Below are positions 40,711 to 50,236 of a DNA stretch of 64,000 nt, piece by piece. The position numbers and the translations under genes are program-made. Each line of letters begins with the position of its first letter. The stretch's first letter is position 1. This stretch comes from Polyangiaceae bacterium (GTDB taxonomy: Bacteria; Myxococcota_A; Polyangia; Polyangiales; Polyangiaceae), in contig JAHBVX010000008.1 in assembly GCA_019637295.1 (NCBI GenBank), positions 186,001-250,000 on the forward strand, in the 5' to 3' direction. A model generated the notes under the pieces. The model saw only the letters and a list, made by a program, of their open reading frames with translations, ran no database searches and was not told the origin of the DNA.

Positions 40711-42220
40711 GCCTCGCCGTGAGCGCGCGCGCGGTCGTGATGATCGGCGCCATGGTGTGGCTCGACGCGCTCGACGGGTAGCCCGACGAGTCGAACACGT
40801 AGACGCGCTTCGTGCCCCACACCTGTCCGTCCGGATCGGCGCCGCCCTGCGAGCGGGACGTCGAGAAGCGGACCGTGCCCTGCTGATGGGCCGAGAGGAG
40901 GGGTACCGTGGCCGGAGCGAAGTCCAGAGCATCCGCGCTGGATAGGTCCGCCTCCGAGCGCAGGAGCAGCGGCGGATGACAGGGCACCACCACCTCTCGG
41001 GCTCCCGCCGCGAGGTAGATCCGGGTAGCGACCTTGATCGCCTCCCGCAGGCGCGCGCGGTGGTTGTCGCGCTGGGTATAGCGAACGATGGGGCGCCCGC
41101 CCGGTCCGCGGCGGATCTCCCCGCTCGGCTCGTCCGGGACGAGCAGCAGGGACGCGGCGATGTGGCGATAGCGGCTCATGCGCGCCTTGCCCTCCGCGCC
41201 GATCCACGGGAGCAGCGTCGAGACGATGCCGGGAGTGCCCATGATCGCCTCGATGCGGAAGCCCCACAGTCCGCGCTCGGCGTCCGCGGTCTCGTGCTCG
41301 GTGACGGCGTAGGCCTGCGGGATGCCGCGGAAGGCGTCCACCTCGCGCTCGAAGATGGCTGTGATGGGGAGCTGCGGTTGCAGCATCAGGTTGCGTCCGA
41401 CGTGGGGGTTGCCGATGCCGCTCTGAAGCAAGAGGTGCGCGCTGCCCACCGCGCTCGCAGCGACGATCACGGTCTTGGCGCGCAGCTCGAAGCGCGCGCC
41501 GGCGTGGTAGCCCTTCGCGTCGAGCGCGCGGCACACGACGGTCTTGTCCTCGCGCTGTGCCCCCGTCACTCGCTCGACCCGAGCGCGCACGAAGACCCGC
41601 GCTCCGGCGGCGAGGGCCGCCGGTATCGCTACGAGCCGCGGGCTCTGCTTGGCGTTCATGGGGCACCCGATCAGGCAGGTCCCGAGGCCGATGCAGCCCT
41701 GACGATTGTGGTCCATGACCTCGCCGCGTAGCCCGAGCTTCTGCGCTCCCTCGCGCAGCAGGCGGTTGGCCAGGTTGAGCTGATCCTCGCGGATGGGATT
41801 GGCCCGCAGATCCTCGAGCGCTGCTCGGGCGTGGGGAGCGAGCTCCGCCTCGGAGAGCCCGGGGATGCCGAAGCGACGGCTCCAGTGCTCGAGCACGGCG
41901 GGCGGGATGGGCACGACGTCGCTGGCGTTGATCACCGCGCCGCCGCCGAGGGCACGCCCTTGGAGCACGGCGATCGACATGTCCTCTGTCGTTCGTCCCC
42001 CGCGGTCCATGTACAGCTGGTCGTACATCGCGCCGTCGCGCTGAGTCAGCGCGCGCCCAGTGAAGTCGCCGCCCTCCTCGAGCAGGACGACGTCGCGGCC
42101 GCGCTCCGCGAGCAGGCGCGCCGCGGTAGCGCCGGCCGGGCCCGAGCCGATGATGCAGTACTCCGTCGTGAGCTGAGCGGGCGGCGCCGTCGCCGACAGG
42201 TCGACCACGTCATCGCTCAT
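40703..42220 (-). CDS. GMC-type FAD oxidoreductase
   Basis: A 505-residue flavoprotein. The FAD-binding fold is 'EYCIIGSGPAGATAARLLAE' with 'VVLLEEG', then 'GRALGGGAVINASDV'. A Cys motif, 'CIGLGTCLIGCPMNAK', is characteristic of the cholesterol-oxidase/long-chain-alcohol-oxidase branch. The C-terminal block, 'VYVFDSSGYPSSASSHTMAP', holds the catalytic His region. It oxidises a sterol, alcohol or sugar-like substrate. The start ATG (42220) overlaps the upstream stop (ATGA). The partner gene encodes a gluconate-2-dehydrogenase subunit 3-like protein, so the two probably form a membrane-linked dehydrogenase. No cytochrome subunit is adjacent. Confidence 0.88.
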   Translation of the reverse strand: MSDDVVDLSATAPPAQLTTEYCIIGSGPAGATAARLLAERGRDVVLLEEGGDFTGRALTQRDGAMYDQLYMDRGGRTTEDMSIAVLQGRALGGGAVINASDVVPIPPAVLEHWSRRFGIPGLSEAELAPHARAALEDLRANPIREDQLNLANRLLREGAQKLGLRGEVMDHNRQGCIGLGTCLIGCPMNAKQSPRLVAIPAALAAGARVFVRARVERVTGAQREDKTVVCRALDAKGYHAGARFELRAKTVIVAASAVGSAHLLLQSGIGNPHVGRNLMLQPQLPITAIFEREVDAFRGIPQAYAVTEHETADAERGLWGFRIEAIMGTPGIVSTLLPWIGAEGKARMSRYRHIAASLLLVPDEPSGEIRRGPGGRPIVRYTQRDNHRARLREAIKVATRIYLAAGAREVVVPCHPPLLLRSEADLSSADALDFAPATVPLLSAHQQGTVRFSTSRSQGGADPDGQVWGTKRVYVFDSSGYPSSASSHTMAPIITTARALTARLS

Positions 42221-42774
42221 CGCTGCAGCGCCTCGAGGGACGGCCCCGGGTAGCCGATGCTCGGCCAGACCCGCGGGTCGTCGTAGAACACGAGGCAAAG
42301 GAACTTCTGAAACGCGATCGTCACTTGTCGCCGCAAGAGCAGCGCGCTGCTACGCCAGGCCTGCCAGTGGGCGAGCCGCTCCTCGGGGGTGCAGCGCGAG
42401 AAGGTTCGTGGCTTGCCGTCGAAGAGCAAGGGCCCGAACTCGACGAGGGAGAGCGCGCTGGACAGATCGCCGACCACGAACGCCGGCTCGTCGGCGAGAT
42501 AGCCGTCGAAGGCGCGAGCCAGGTCGAGCTCGGCGGCGCCCGTCTCGAACACGCCGCCCGCCGGCAGCACCGTGCGCGCGATGGCGTCCAGGGTCCGGTA
42601 CTGGTGCGCCGACAGTACGCGCAGGCCCTCCACGGCAGGCGCGCGCCCGCGCAGCAACCACAGTCCGCCGGCGCCCGACAGGGCGACACCACCGGCGCCC
42701 AGCGCCAGCCGAAGCCAGCGACGACGACTGAGAAAGGCGAAGGGCTCACCACCCGTGCTGCGTGCGTCGACCAA
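42217..42774 (-). CDS. Tat-signal gluconate 2-dehydrogenase subunit 3-like protein
   Basis: A 185-residue protein from a TTG at 42774 (start uncertain). A twin-arginine-like signal, '[19 protein letters not shown]', precedes a helical domain of about 130 residues ('[19 protein letters not shown]', '[18 protein letters not shown]') that matches the small-subunit family partnering GMC dehydrogenases. It helps export or stabilise the large flavoprotein, since the GMC protein itself has no signal. The stop overlaps the GMC start by 4 bases. It is divergent from recQ across about 125 bases containing three inverted repeats. Confidence 0.78.
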   Translation of the reverse strand: MVDARSTGGEPFAFLSRRRWLRLALGAGGVALSGAGGLWLLRGRAPAVEGLRVLSAHQYRTLDAIARTVLPAGGVFETGAAELDLARAFDGYLADEPAFVVGDLSSALSLVEFGPLLFDGKPRTFSRCTPEERLAHWQAWRSSALLLRRQVTIAFQKFLCLVFYDDPRVWPSIGYPGPSLEALQR

Positions 42775-42783
42775 GAGTCCCGC

Positions 42784-42857
42784 GAGTGTACACTCTGCTG
42801 AATCCCGGCTGTCCTTGGATTCGCGAGAGCCCCACACCAGCCGGGTACGCGGCTGGT
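42784..42857. promoter_or_regulatory. three inverted repeats in the recQ / dehydrogenase intergenic region
   Basis: GAGTGTACACTC (42784-42795) is a perfect 12-bp palindrome. GAATCC...GGATTC (42800-42822) is a 6-bp repeat with 11 bases between arms. ACCAGCC...GGCTGGT (42836-42857) is a 7-bp repeat with 8 bases between arms. All lie in the 125-base gap between divergent genes, so at least one may be an operator. No clear -10/-35 pair is visible. Confidence 0.45.
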
Positions 42858-42898
42858 TCAGAGTGACAAGAGCCGAGCGATCACGTAAGCGAGCGACA

Positions 42899-44596
42899 GT
42901 GGAGGACTCGGCTACGATCGACGAGCGCATCCAAGAGCTCGAGTGCCTGCTCGATGGCGGACGCCTCGAGCAGGCCGCGGAGCTGCTCGAGTCGGTCCGC
43001 TTGCTCTACCGGCGCAACCGGGCTGCCTTCTCGACCGAAGCGGTGACCATGCTGCAGCAAGCCAGGGTCCGCTTGGACTCGACCCGGTCGTCCGCCCGGT
43101 CTCTCACCTCGCCCGAGGCCGTGCTCAGAGAGGTCTTCGGCTACCCGAGCTTCCGTCGCGGCCAGCGCGAGCTCATCGAGGGTCTGCTCGCGGGCCGGGA
43201 CTCGGTCGGCATCATGCCCACCGGGGCGGGCAAGTCCTTGACCTACCAGATCCCGGCGCGCGTGCTGGGCGGCGTGACCTTGGTCGTCTCGCCGCTCATC
43301 GCGCTGATGAAGGACCAGGTGGACGCCCTGACCGAGGTCGGTATCCGCGCCACCTTCTTGAACTCGTCCGTGCCGCCCGAGGAGCGCGAGAGCCGACTGC
43401 GACGCATCCGCGACGGGCAGGTGGAGCTGGTCTACGCGGCGCCCGAGGGCCTGGTCGCCTCCGTGGGCCGCGCGCTCTCGGGGGTGGCGCTCGACCTGAT
43501 CGCGGTCGACGAAGCGCACTGCATCAGCCAGTGGGGGCATGACTTTCGCCCGGCGTACCGCGAGCTGTCGGGGATCAAGCGCCGCTTCCCGCGGGTACCC
43601 GTGCTGGCGCTGACCGCCACGGCGACCGAAGAGGTCACCCGCGACATCATCGAGCAGCTCGGCATGCAGTCGCCGCTGCTCTTTCGCGGCAGCTTCTTTC
43701 GGCCGAACCTCAAGCTCCAGGCTCGGAAGAAGGGCGAGGAGCGCGCGGGCAAGCGTCGCGCGCCTCCCGTGGGCAAGTCCATCCTTCGGCTGGTGCAGGA
43801 GCGTCACGGTGAGAGCGGCATCGTGTACTGCCTCTCGCGCGCGGCCAGCGAGAAGACGGCTGAGCTCTTGAGCCAGGCGGGACTGCGTGCAGGCGCGTAC
43901 CACGCCGGTCTCGAGGCCAGCGAGAGGGAGCGAGTTCAGGACGCCTTCCAGAACGACTCGATCGACGTCGTGGTGGCCACCATCGCGTTTGGCATGGGCA
44001 TCGACAAGTCGAACGTCCGCTACGTGATCCATCGCGACATGCCGCGGTCCATGGAGGGCTACTACCAGGAGATCGGGCGCGCGGGTCGCGACGGTCTGGA
44101 CAGCGACTGTGTGCTCTTCTACTCGTGGAACGAGGTCGCGGCTTATGACCGCTTCGCGCTCGATGCACCCGAGGAGCACGCCGCGCGCATGCAGCGGCAG
44201 GCGCGAGAGATGTTCCGGTTCGCGGAGGCTCAGGCGTGCCGGCACCAGCTGATCGCCGCGCGCTTCGGTGAGGCGATTGAGCCCTGCGAGTCGAGCTGCG
44301 ACGTGTGTGCGGACCTGACCCCCAAGTCCCGCGCCGCGGCTCGCAGCGCGACCGCGCGAGTCACGACCACGGACGCGGGTGACGGGGTGCTCTTCGCGCA
44401 GCTCAAGGCGCTGAGGGCCGAGCTCGCGCGGGAGCGTCGCGTGCCGGCCTACATCGTGTTCAGCGACGCGACGCTGCTCGAGATCGCGGTGCGGCGCCCC
44501 AAGAGTCTGGACGCGCTGGCGCTGGTTCCCGGCATCGGTCCCAAGAAGCTCGCGGCGTATGGCAAGGAGCTCCTGGCGACGCTGCGCCTCGGGTGA
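42899..44596 (+). CDS. recQ: ATP-dependent DNA helicase RecQ
   Basis: A 565-residue helicase that unwinds DNA 3'-5' in recombination and repair. The start is set at the GTG at 42899; a GTG at 42863 would add 12 residues. An unusual N-terminal helical stretch of about 70 residues precedes the core. Walker A is '[16 protein letters not shown]' (near residue 106), then '[16 protein letters not shown]', the DEAH box '[18 protein letters not shown]', and the helicase C block '[19 protein letters not shown]' with 'EIGRAGRDG'. The zinc site '[10 protein letters not shown]' and 'CESSCDVC' is present, and the protein ends in an HRDC-like domain ('[19 protein letters not shown]'). The long winged-helix region between zinc site and HRDC is short or missing. 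Confidence 0.92.
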   Translation: MEDSATIDERIQELECLLDGGRLEQAAELLESVRLLYRRNRAAFSTEAVTMLQQARVRLDSTRSSARSLTSPEAVLREVFGYPSFRRGQRELIEGLLAGRDSVGIMPTGAGKSLTYQIPARVLGGVTLVVSPLIALMKDQVDALTEVGIRATFLNSSVPPEERESRLRRIRDGQVELVYAAPEGLVASVGRALSGVALDLIAVDEAHCISQWGHDFRPAYRELSGIKRRFPRVPVLALTATATEEVTRDIIEQLGMQSPLLFRGSFFRPNLKLQARKKGEERAGKRRAPPVGKSILRLVQERHGESGIVYCLSRAASEKTAELLSQAGLRAGAYHAGLEASERERVQDAFQNDSIDVVVATIAFGMGIDKSNVRYVIHRDMPRSMEGYYQEIGRAGRDGLDSDCVLFYSWNEVAAYDRFALDAPEEHAARMQRQAREMFRFAEAQACRHQLIAARFGEAIEPCESSCDVCADLTPKSRAAARSATARVTTTDAGDGVLFAQLKALRAELARERRVPAYIVFSDATLLEIAVRRPKSLDALALVPGIGPKKLAAYGKELLATLRLG

Positions 44597-44642
44597 CGAG
44601 ATCTTCTCAACGCGCGGCCCTGGCGCGCTATAAGCGGGGCTC

Positions 44643-46769
44643 ATGCGCGTCTGGCCCGGTCAACCCCACCCCCTCGGGGCGACGTGGAACGGCGAGGGCG
44701 TCAACTTCGCGGTCTTCTCGCAGGGAGCGTTCGCGGTGGAGCTGTGCTTGTTCGACCCATCCGGCGCGCCCACCCTGCAGGTGCCGCTCACGGAGCGGGA
44801 CGCGCGCATCTGGCACGCCTACCTGCCGGACGTGCGCCCGGGACAGCTCTACGGCTTCCGCGCCCACGGACCCTGGGATCCGACCCGCGGGTTTCGGTTC
44901 AACCCCAACAAGCTGCTGCTCGATCCCTACGCCAAGGCCATCAACGGGCGTGTCGCCTGGAGTGACGCGCTGTTCGGCTACGTGGTCGGCCACCCCAACG
45001 ACGACCTGTCGTTCTCGGACACGGACAGCGCGGCGAGCTTGCCCAAGTGCGTGGTGGTCGACACGGCCTTCACCTGGGGAGATGACCGCCCGCCTCACAC
45101 GCCCTGGACGCGCACGGTGATCTACGAGTGCCACGTCAAGGGCATGACGGCGCGCCACCCGGACGTGCCCCCGCACCTGCGCGGCACCTACCTGGGCATG
45201 GCCTCGGACCCGGTGCTCGATCACCTGCTCGAGCTCGGCGTCACCGCCGTCGAGTTGCTGCCGGTCCACCACTTCGTCTCGGAGCGGGAGCTCGTGGAGC
45301 GCGGGCTGGTGAACTACTGGGGCTACAACACGATCGGCTTCTTCGCGCCGGACCCGCGCTACGCCACCGGCGCGGTCGGGCAGCAGGTGACCGAGTTCAA
45401 GACCATGGTCAAGGCCATGCACCGGGTGGGGCTCGAGGTCTTGCTCGACGTCGTCTTCAACCACACCGCCGAGGGCAGTCACCTCGGTCCCACCCTCAGC
45501 TTCCGCGGGCTCGACAACCGCGCCTACTATCGCTTGAACGCCGAGGCGCCGCGCTTCTGCTGGGACGTGACCGGCTGCGGCAACACGCTCAACGTGCCCC
45601 ACCCGCGCGCGCTTCAGCTGGTGCTCGACAGCCTGCGCTACTGGGTCACGGAGATGCACGTCGACGGCTTCCGCTTCGATCTCGCTCCCGCGCTGGCCCG
45701 GGATCCGGAGGCCTTCTCGGGTATCTCTCGCTTCTTCGCCACGTTGCAGCAAGATCCGGTGCTGTCGCGGGTCAAGCTGATCGCCGAGCCGTGGGATCTC
45801 GGCGCTGGCGGCTATCAGCTCGGCGCCTTCCCGCCGGGTTGGGCCGAGTGGAACTCGAGGTTCCGCGACACGGTCCGCCGCTACTGGGGCGGCGACCTCA
45901 CTCGCGTGCCGGAGCTGGCTTCGAGGCTGTCCGGGTCGAGCGACATCTTCCAGGGCAGCGATCGGGGCCCCTATGCCAGCATCAACTTCGTGGCCTGCCA
46001 CGACGGCTTTGCCCTGCGCGACCTGACGACCTACGAGCAGCGGCGCAACGAAGCCAACGGGGAGGAGAACCGCGACGGTCACGACGACAACAACAGCAAC
46101 AACTGGGGCGTGGAGGGTGAGACGCAGGACCTGGAGATCCGGCGCAAGCGGCTCAAGGCGATCAAGAACATGCTCGCGACGGTCGCGTTCGCGCAAGGCG
46201 TGCCCATGCTCGGTCACGGGGATGAGCTCGGGCGCACCCAACGGGGCAACAACAACGCCTACTGTCAGGACAACGAGCTCACCTGGCTCGACTGGGAGCT
46301 CGACGCGGAGGCTCGGGACTTGCTCGCGTTCACGCGCCTGGTGTTCAAGCTGCGCGCGTCGAACCCGGTGTTTCGCCGCCGCAAGTACTTCGCCGGAGAT
46401 CCCATCACGGACACGGGTGTGAAGGACGTCAACTGGGTGCGCCACGACGGCGAGGAGATGACCCACGCAGACTGGCACGACGACAAGCACGGTGTGTTCG
46501 GCATGCTCATTCACGGCGGCGCCTCGGACGAAGTGGACGAGCGCGGGCGCCCCAATCGCGGCCAGACGTTGCTCTTGTGGATGAACGCCGAGACGCGGGC
46601 GCGGCACGTCGTGCTGCCGGAGGTCCCCGAGCCGGGTCACTGGATCGAGGTGGTGAACACCGCGGAGCAGAGCGTGCCGGTCGCTCGCGGTCACGAGCTG
46701 AACATCGCTCCGCACTCGCTGGTGCTGCTGGCCCACGGCGACGGGGACGTGGATCGTTCCGGCGTGTGA
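44643..46769 (+). CDS. glgX: glycogen debranching enzyme (GlgX)
   Basis: A 708-residue GH13 isoamylase-type enzyme that hydrolyses alpha-1,6 branches in glycogen. The N-terminal beta domain begins 'PHPLGATWNGEGVNFAVFS'. Family blocks are 'DVVFNHTAEG', the nucleophile Asp in 'DGFRFDLAPAL', the acid Glu in 'LIAEPWDLG', and 'NFVACHDGFALRDL', with 'WLDWELDAE' further on. Length fits GlgX. The start ATG at 44643 is 46 bases after recQ. With glgE at 31.6 kb and glgB at 52.7 kb, it makes a dispersed set for alpha-glucan turnover. Confidence 0.95.
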   Translation: MRVWPGQPHPLGATWNGEGVNFAVFSQGAFAVELCLFDPSGAPTLQVPLTERDARIWHAYLPDVRPGQLYGFRAHGPWDPTRGFRFNPNKLLLDPYAKAINGRVAWSDALFGYVVGHPNDDLSFSDTDSAASLPKCVVVDTAFTWGDDRPPHTPWTRTVIYECHVKGMTARHPDVPPHLRGTYLGMASDPVLDHLLELGVTAVELLPVHHFVSERELVERGLVNYWGYNTIGFFAPDPRYATGAVGQQVTEFKTMVKAMHRVGLEVLLDVVFNHTAEGSHLGPTLSFRGLDNRAYYRLNAEAPRFCWDVTGCGNTLNVPHPRALQLVLDSLRYWVTEMHVDGFRFDLAPALARDPEAFSGISRFFATLQQDPVLSRVKLIAEPWDLGAGGYQLGAFPPGWAEWNSRFRDTVRRYWGGDLTRVPELASRLSGSSDIFQGSDRGPYASINFVACHDGFALRDLTTYEQRRNEANGEENRDGHDDNNSNNWGVEGETQDLEIRRKRLKAIKNMLATVAFAQGVPMLGHGDELGRTQRGNNNAYCQDNELTWLDWELDAEARDLLAFTRLVFKLRASNPVFRRRKYFAGDPITDTGVKDVNWVRHDGEEMTHADWHDDKHGVFGMLIHGGASDEVDERGRPNRGQTLLLWMNAETRARHVVLPEVPEPGHWIEVVNTAEQSVPVARGHELNIAPHSLVLLAHGDGDVDRSGV

Positions 46770-46828
46770 ACGGTGAGTCTCGGCTCGAGCCATTGTCGCG
46801 AGACGCGGCGCGCGCCATAGTGGGGGCC

Positions 46829-47716
46829 ATGCGCATCCCTCGACGCCAGGCCCTGGGAGCAGGCCTCTGCCTGCTCGGCGCGGCCGCGTGCCGGAGCGCA
46901 ACCCCGGAGGAGAACGTGACTCGACCACCAACCTCTAGCGCGCTGCCGGTGGTCTTCGTCGGCCACGGCTCGCCCATGAACGCCATCGAGGACAACACCT
47001 GGGCCCGCGCCTTCCAGCAGCTCGGCCGGGTCCTCCCCAAGCCCGCGGCCATCCTCGCCGTCTCCGCGCACTGGTTCGTGGGCGGGACGTGGCTCACCGA
47101 CAACCCCGCGCCTCGCACCATCCACGACTTCGGTGGCTTTCCGCGCGCGCTGTACGAGATCCAGTATCCGGCTCGCGGCAACGTGGACCTCGCCAAGCGG
47201 GTCGCCGCCTTGCTCGCGTCGCGCCAGGCTGGCCTCTCCAGCGAGTGGGGGCTCGATCACGGAACCTGGAGCGTGCTCCGCCACATGCGGCCGGAAGCGG
47301 ACGTGCCCGTGCTTCAGCTGAGCATCGATCGCCGTCTGCCGCCGCGAGAGCATCTCGCGATCGGCCGCGCGCTCGCGCCGCTGCGCGAGCAGGGCGTGCT
47401 GATCCTGGGCAGCGGCAACGTGACCCACAACCTGCGCCACGCGATGCAGCACATGAACGCGCCTGGTGGTGCAACGCCGGGCTGGGCCTCGCGGTTCGAC
47501 GCGGAGGTCGCGCGAGCGCTCTCGGAGCGCGACGACGATCGCCTGACGCAGTTGATCGAGACCGATGACGGTCGCGCCTCGCATCCCAGCGTCGACCACT
47601 ATCTTCCGCTGCTCTACGTAGCGGGCGCCGCGAGCCGCTCGGATCCGGTGACGTTTCCGGTGACCGGCTTCGACCTGTCCTCCGTGTCGATGCGCTCGAT
47701 CCAGCTCGGCGCGTGA
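46829..47716 (+). CDS. 4,5-DOPA dioxygenase extradiol (LigB/YgiD) family, apparently exported
   Basis: A 295-residue protein. From residue 40 onward it matches the LigB/YgiD-type aromatic ring-opening enzymes: 'VVFVGHGSPMNAIEDN', 'AVSAHWFVGG', 'TIHDFGGFPRALYEIQYPA', 'LDHGTWSVLRHM' and 'LILGSGNVTHNLRH', the expected metal-binding His. The N-terminus carries 'RRQALGAGLCLLGAAAC', a Tat/lipoprotein-like leader that cytosolic relatives lack. If the leader is real, the enzyme would be exported and lipid-anchored. The start is the ATG at 46829. It follows glgX by 59 bases on the same strand. Substrate unknown. Confidence 0.83.
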   Translation: MRIPRRQALGAGLCLLGAAACRSATPEENVTRPPTSSALPVVFVGHGSPMNAIEDNTWARAFQQLGRVLPKPAAILAVSAHWFVGGTWLTDNPAPRTIHDFGGFPRALYEIQYPARGNVDLAKRVAALLASRQAGLSSEWGLDHGTWSVLRHMRPEADVPVLQLSIDRRLPPREHLAIGRALAPLREQGVLILGSGNVTHNLRHAMQHMNAPGGATPGWASRFDAEVARALSERDDDRLTQLIETDDGRASHPSVDHYLPLLYVAGAASRSDPVTFPVTGFDLSSVSMRSIQLGA

Positions 47717-47720
47717 CCTC

Positions 47721-48647
47721 TCAGAAGGTGCCGACGGCGTACGCGCTGCCAGGCCCGACGACGACACCCTGCCGCGTGCCCCGGCCACCCCAGTCCACCC
47801 AGAACACCCCGAGGGCGGCCGTGGCCGCGCCCGCTACCACGGTGCCGCTCAGCAGCCAGTTCGTGCGCCGCTCTCGCGCGTGACCGTCGCTCACACGAGC
47901 GTTCACCGCTGCTTGGTCGAGCCGCGGCAGATCCCGCTCGTAGTCGTCGAAGGCGCGCTTGGTGTCGAGCGCGCTCCAGGTGGCCACCCCACCGAGCACG
48001 GCGGTGACGCTCGCGCCGACGTAGAACCACGTCGGCGACAGTCCCGCGCTCGACGGCGAGCTCGGTGCAGCAACCGAGTCGCCCGGCGCGACCACGATCT
48101 CACGCTGACGCTCCACCGTCAGCCGCAGCCGCTCCGCCTCGCTCAGGTCCACCCGGCGCTCGATCACGGTCCTCCCGTCGAGCCGTACGCGGACGTCGTA
48201 GCTCCCTGGGTCGAGCGCCGCTACGGGAGGGCTGCCCGCGACGAGCACGCCATCCACCAGCAGCTCCACCTTGCCGCTGGCGTCGACCTCGATGCGGGCG
48301 AGTCGACCGTCGGCGCGCGCCCGCTCGCGCTCGGCCTTTGCGCGAACCTCTTGCGAGGTCTGGGGGTCCGCCATGACCTCGTCGAGGTGCCGTATGGCGT
48401 CACGTAGCTTTCCTCCACGGGCTTCGGCGAGCGCGAGATTGAACAGCACGACGGGGTGAGGGCGCGCGGCCTGAGCTTGCCGGAAGTGCTCGATCGCTTC
48501 GGTGTAGCGCTCGGCCTCGTAGGCCTCGACGCCGGCCTTGAACGCGCTGCGCCCGCAGCTGACGGCATCCTGCGTGCAGGGTGCGCCGAGACTGGGCGTC
48601 GGGGTGCCGAGCAGGCAGGCCAGAGCGAGCGCAGCGCGGCGCGACAT
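47721..48647 (-). CDS. TPR and PEGA-domain membrane protein
   Basis: A 308-residue protein with a signal peptide ('ALALACLLGTPTPSLGA'). One or two TPR-like repeats ('AFKAGVEAYEAERYTEAIE', 'ALAEARGGKLRDAIRHLDE') precede a PEGA-like beta domain ('KVELLVDGVLVAGSPPVAAL', 'YDVRVRLDGR'). Two C-terminal membrane segments follow ('FYVGASVTAVLGGVATW' and 'NWLLSGTVVAGAATAALG'). This layout is very common in myxobacteria beside Ser/Thr kinases. It lies 27 bases after the kinase gene on the same strand, so it is probably part of the same signalling unit. Confidence 0.8.
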   Translation of the reverse strand: MSRRAALALACLLGTPTPSLGAPCTQDAVSCGRSAFKAGVEAYEAERYTEAIEHFRQAQAARPHPVVLFNLALAEARGGKLRDAIRHLDEVMADPQTSQEVRAKAERERARADGRLARIEVDASGKVELLVDGVLVAGSPPVAALDPGSYDVRVRLDGRTVIERRVDLSEAERLRLTVERQREIVVAPGDSVAAPSSPSSAGLSPTWFYVGASVTAVLGGVATWSALDTKRAFDDYERDLPRLDQAAVNARVSDGHARERRTNWLLSGTVVAGAATAALGVFWVDWGGRGTRQGVVVGPGSAYAVGTF

Positions 48648-48674
48648 GGCTGGAGTCTACACGAGCGCTCCGGG

Positions 48675-50234
48675 TCAGAACGGGTACTCGGTCACCAGCG
48701 AGCCAGGGCTGCCCCCGGTCTTGCCGGACTTCTGGCCTGCAGGAGCTGACTTGCCCTTGCCCGGCTTCGGCGCGCTGGCGGCTGGCGCGCCCGCGGTCGG
48801 GACGGCAGCCGGCTCGTCGACGAGGGTCACGAGCATGCTGCGATCCCGGTCGGGCACGACGGCGAGCGACACGCGCTGCTTTCCGGCGGCGCTCACCTCC
48901 ACACGCACCGGATGCGACGCCTGCGGGAGCGCCAGGCGAGGCGGCGAGCCGCTGGCGCGGCGCCCGTCGATCAGCACTTGGGCGCCCTCGGCTGGCTCCA
49001 CCACGACCTCGATCGTCGCGAGGCTGGGTGCGGCTGGCGGGGGCTCCGACTGGGCCGGCGCGGGCTGGGCCCGGCCCAGGAGGATGAGCGACACGACGGC
49101 GAGTGCGACCGCGAGTCCCAACGCCAGCCCCAGCGCCCAACGCGGCCTGTGCGCACGCAGCCCCACCCTGCTGGGCCGGTCGTCGAGGGATGGCGTGGGC
49201 CGCAGGGTGTCGGGTTGGGCCTCGAGCGCCTTGAGCTCCTCGATGCCGGCCAGCTGCTTCTCGCGCTCCTGCGCGAACAGCGACCCGAGCAGCGACGCAA
49301 GCTCGCCGCGCAGGTCACGGCCCGGGGCGTGCTTGGCGACGAAGGCGTCCAGCTCCGTGGCCAGCGCGGCGGCGGTGGGGTGCCGAGCATTTGGATCGCG
49401 CTCGAGGCAGCGGCTCAAGGTCGACGCGAGCTCGGCCGGAAAATCAGTGAGTGTGCTGGTGAGGTCCGGAATGTCGTCGATCAAGAGCTTCTGCAACGTG
49501 TCGGTCTCGTCTTCTCCCTTGAAGAGCCGTGCGGCGGCGGCGGCCTCGTGCAGCGAGGCGCCGAGCGCGAACAGGTCAGCGCGGTGATCGAAGCCCGAGC
49601 CCAGCGCCTGCTCCGGCGCCATGTAGCTGAACTTGCCCTTGATGCGACCGACGGTGGTGCGCGAGAGCCGGCCCCGCGCGCGGGCGATGCCGAAATCGAT
49701 GACCTTCACCGAGCCGTCGTAGGTGATGAACACGTTCTGTGGGCTGATGTCGCGGTGCACGAGCCCCTCGGGTGCGCCCTGCGCGTCCTTCAGGGCGTGG
49801 GCGTACGCCAGCCCGTCGGCGACGCGCGCGCCGAGCCAAGCGACCAGCTCTGGAGGCAGCCGACGCCGTTCGCGCTGAAGCTTGTCGATCAGCGCCGAGA
49901 GGGGCTGGCCGTCGAGGTACTCGATGGCCAGGTACAGCGTCTCCCCCGCGCGCCCCAGCTCGTGCACCCGCACGATGTTTGGGTGATCGAGGCGAACCAG
50001 CAGGTTGGCCTCGTCGAGGAACTGGGTGATGAACTCGGTCTCCTCGCTCAGGTGATCATGAACCACCTTGAGGGCGACCAGGCGCTCGAAGCCGTGAGGA
50101 CCTGCCAGCCGCGCGAGGTAGACGGATGCGGTGCCCCCCGCGCCGAGGCGCGGTCCGATCAGATACTGGCCGAGTCGCGAGCCCGTGAGGCGGCGGCGCG
50201 CCTGGAAATCCCCCTCCGCCGCCACAGCGCCCAT
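48675..50234 (-). CDS. transmembrane Ser/Thr protein kinase with PEGA domain
   Basis: A 519-residue kinase. The catalytic domain (residues of about 20-300) is intact: Gly loop 'LGAGGTASVYLAR', Lys56 in 'VALKVV', Glu75, the catalytic loop 'HRDISPQNVFI' (Asp162), and 'DFGIAR' (Asp180). A cytoplasmic linker leads to a membrane segment at about 365-388. Outside it, a PEGA-like domain ('IEVVVEPAEGAQVLIDGRR') and a Pro/Lys-rich end complete the protein. The ATG at 50234 is 2 bases after the FHA gene's stop, so the two are coupled. It should sense an envelope signal; substrates unknown. Confidence 0.92.
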   Translation of the reverse strand: MGAVAAEGDFQARRRLTGSRLGQYLIGPRLGAGGTASVYLARLAGPHGFERLVALKVVHDHLSEETEFITQFLDEANLLVRLDHPNIVRVHELGRAGETLYLAIEYLDGQPLSALIDKLQRERRRLPPELVAWLGARVADGLAYAHALKDAQGAPEGLVHRDISPQNVFITYDGSVKVIDFGIARARGRLSRTTVGRIKGKFSYMAPEQALGSGFDHRADLFALGASLHEAAAAARLFKGEDETDTLQKLLIDDIPDLTSTLTDFPAELASTLSRCLERDPNARHPTAAALATELDAFVAKHAPGRDLRGELASLLGSLFAQEREKQLAGIEELKALEAQPDTLRPTPSLDDRPSRVGLRAHRPRWALGLALGLAVALAVVSLILLGRAQPAPAQSEPPPAAPSLATIEVVVEPAEGAQVLIDGRRASGSPPRLALPQASHPVRVEVSAAGKQRVSLAVVPDRDRSMLVTLVDEPAAVPTAGAPAASAPKPGKGKSAPAGQKSGKTGGSPGSLVTEYPF

Positions 50235-50236
50235 GG

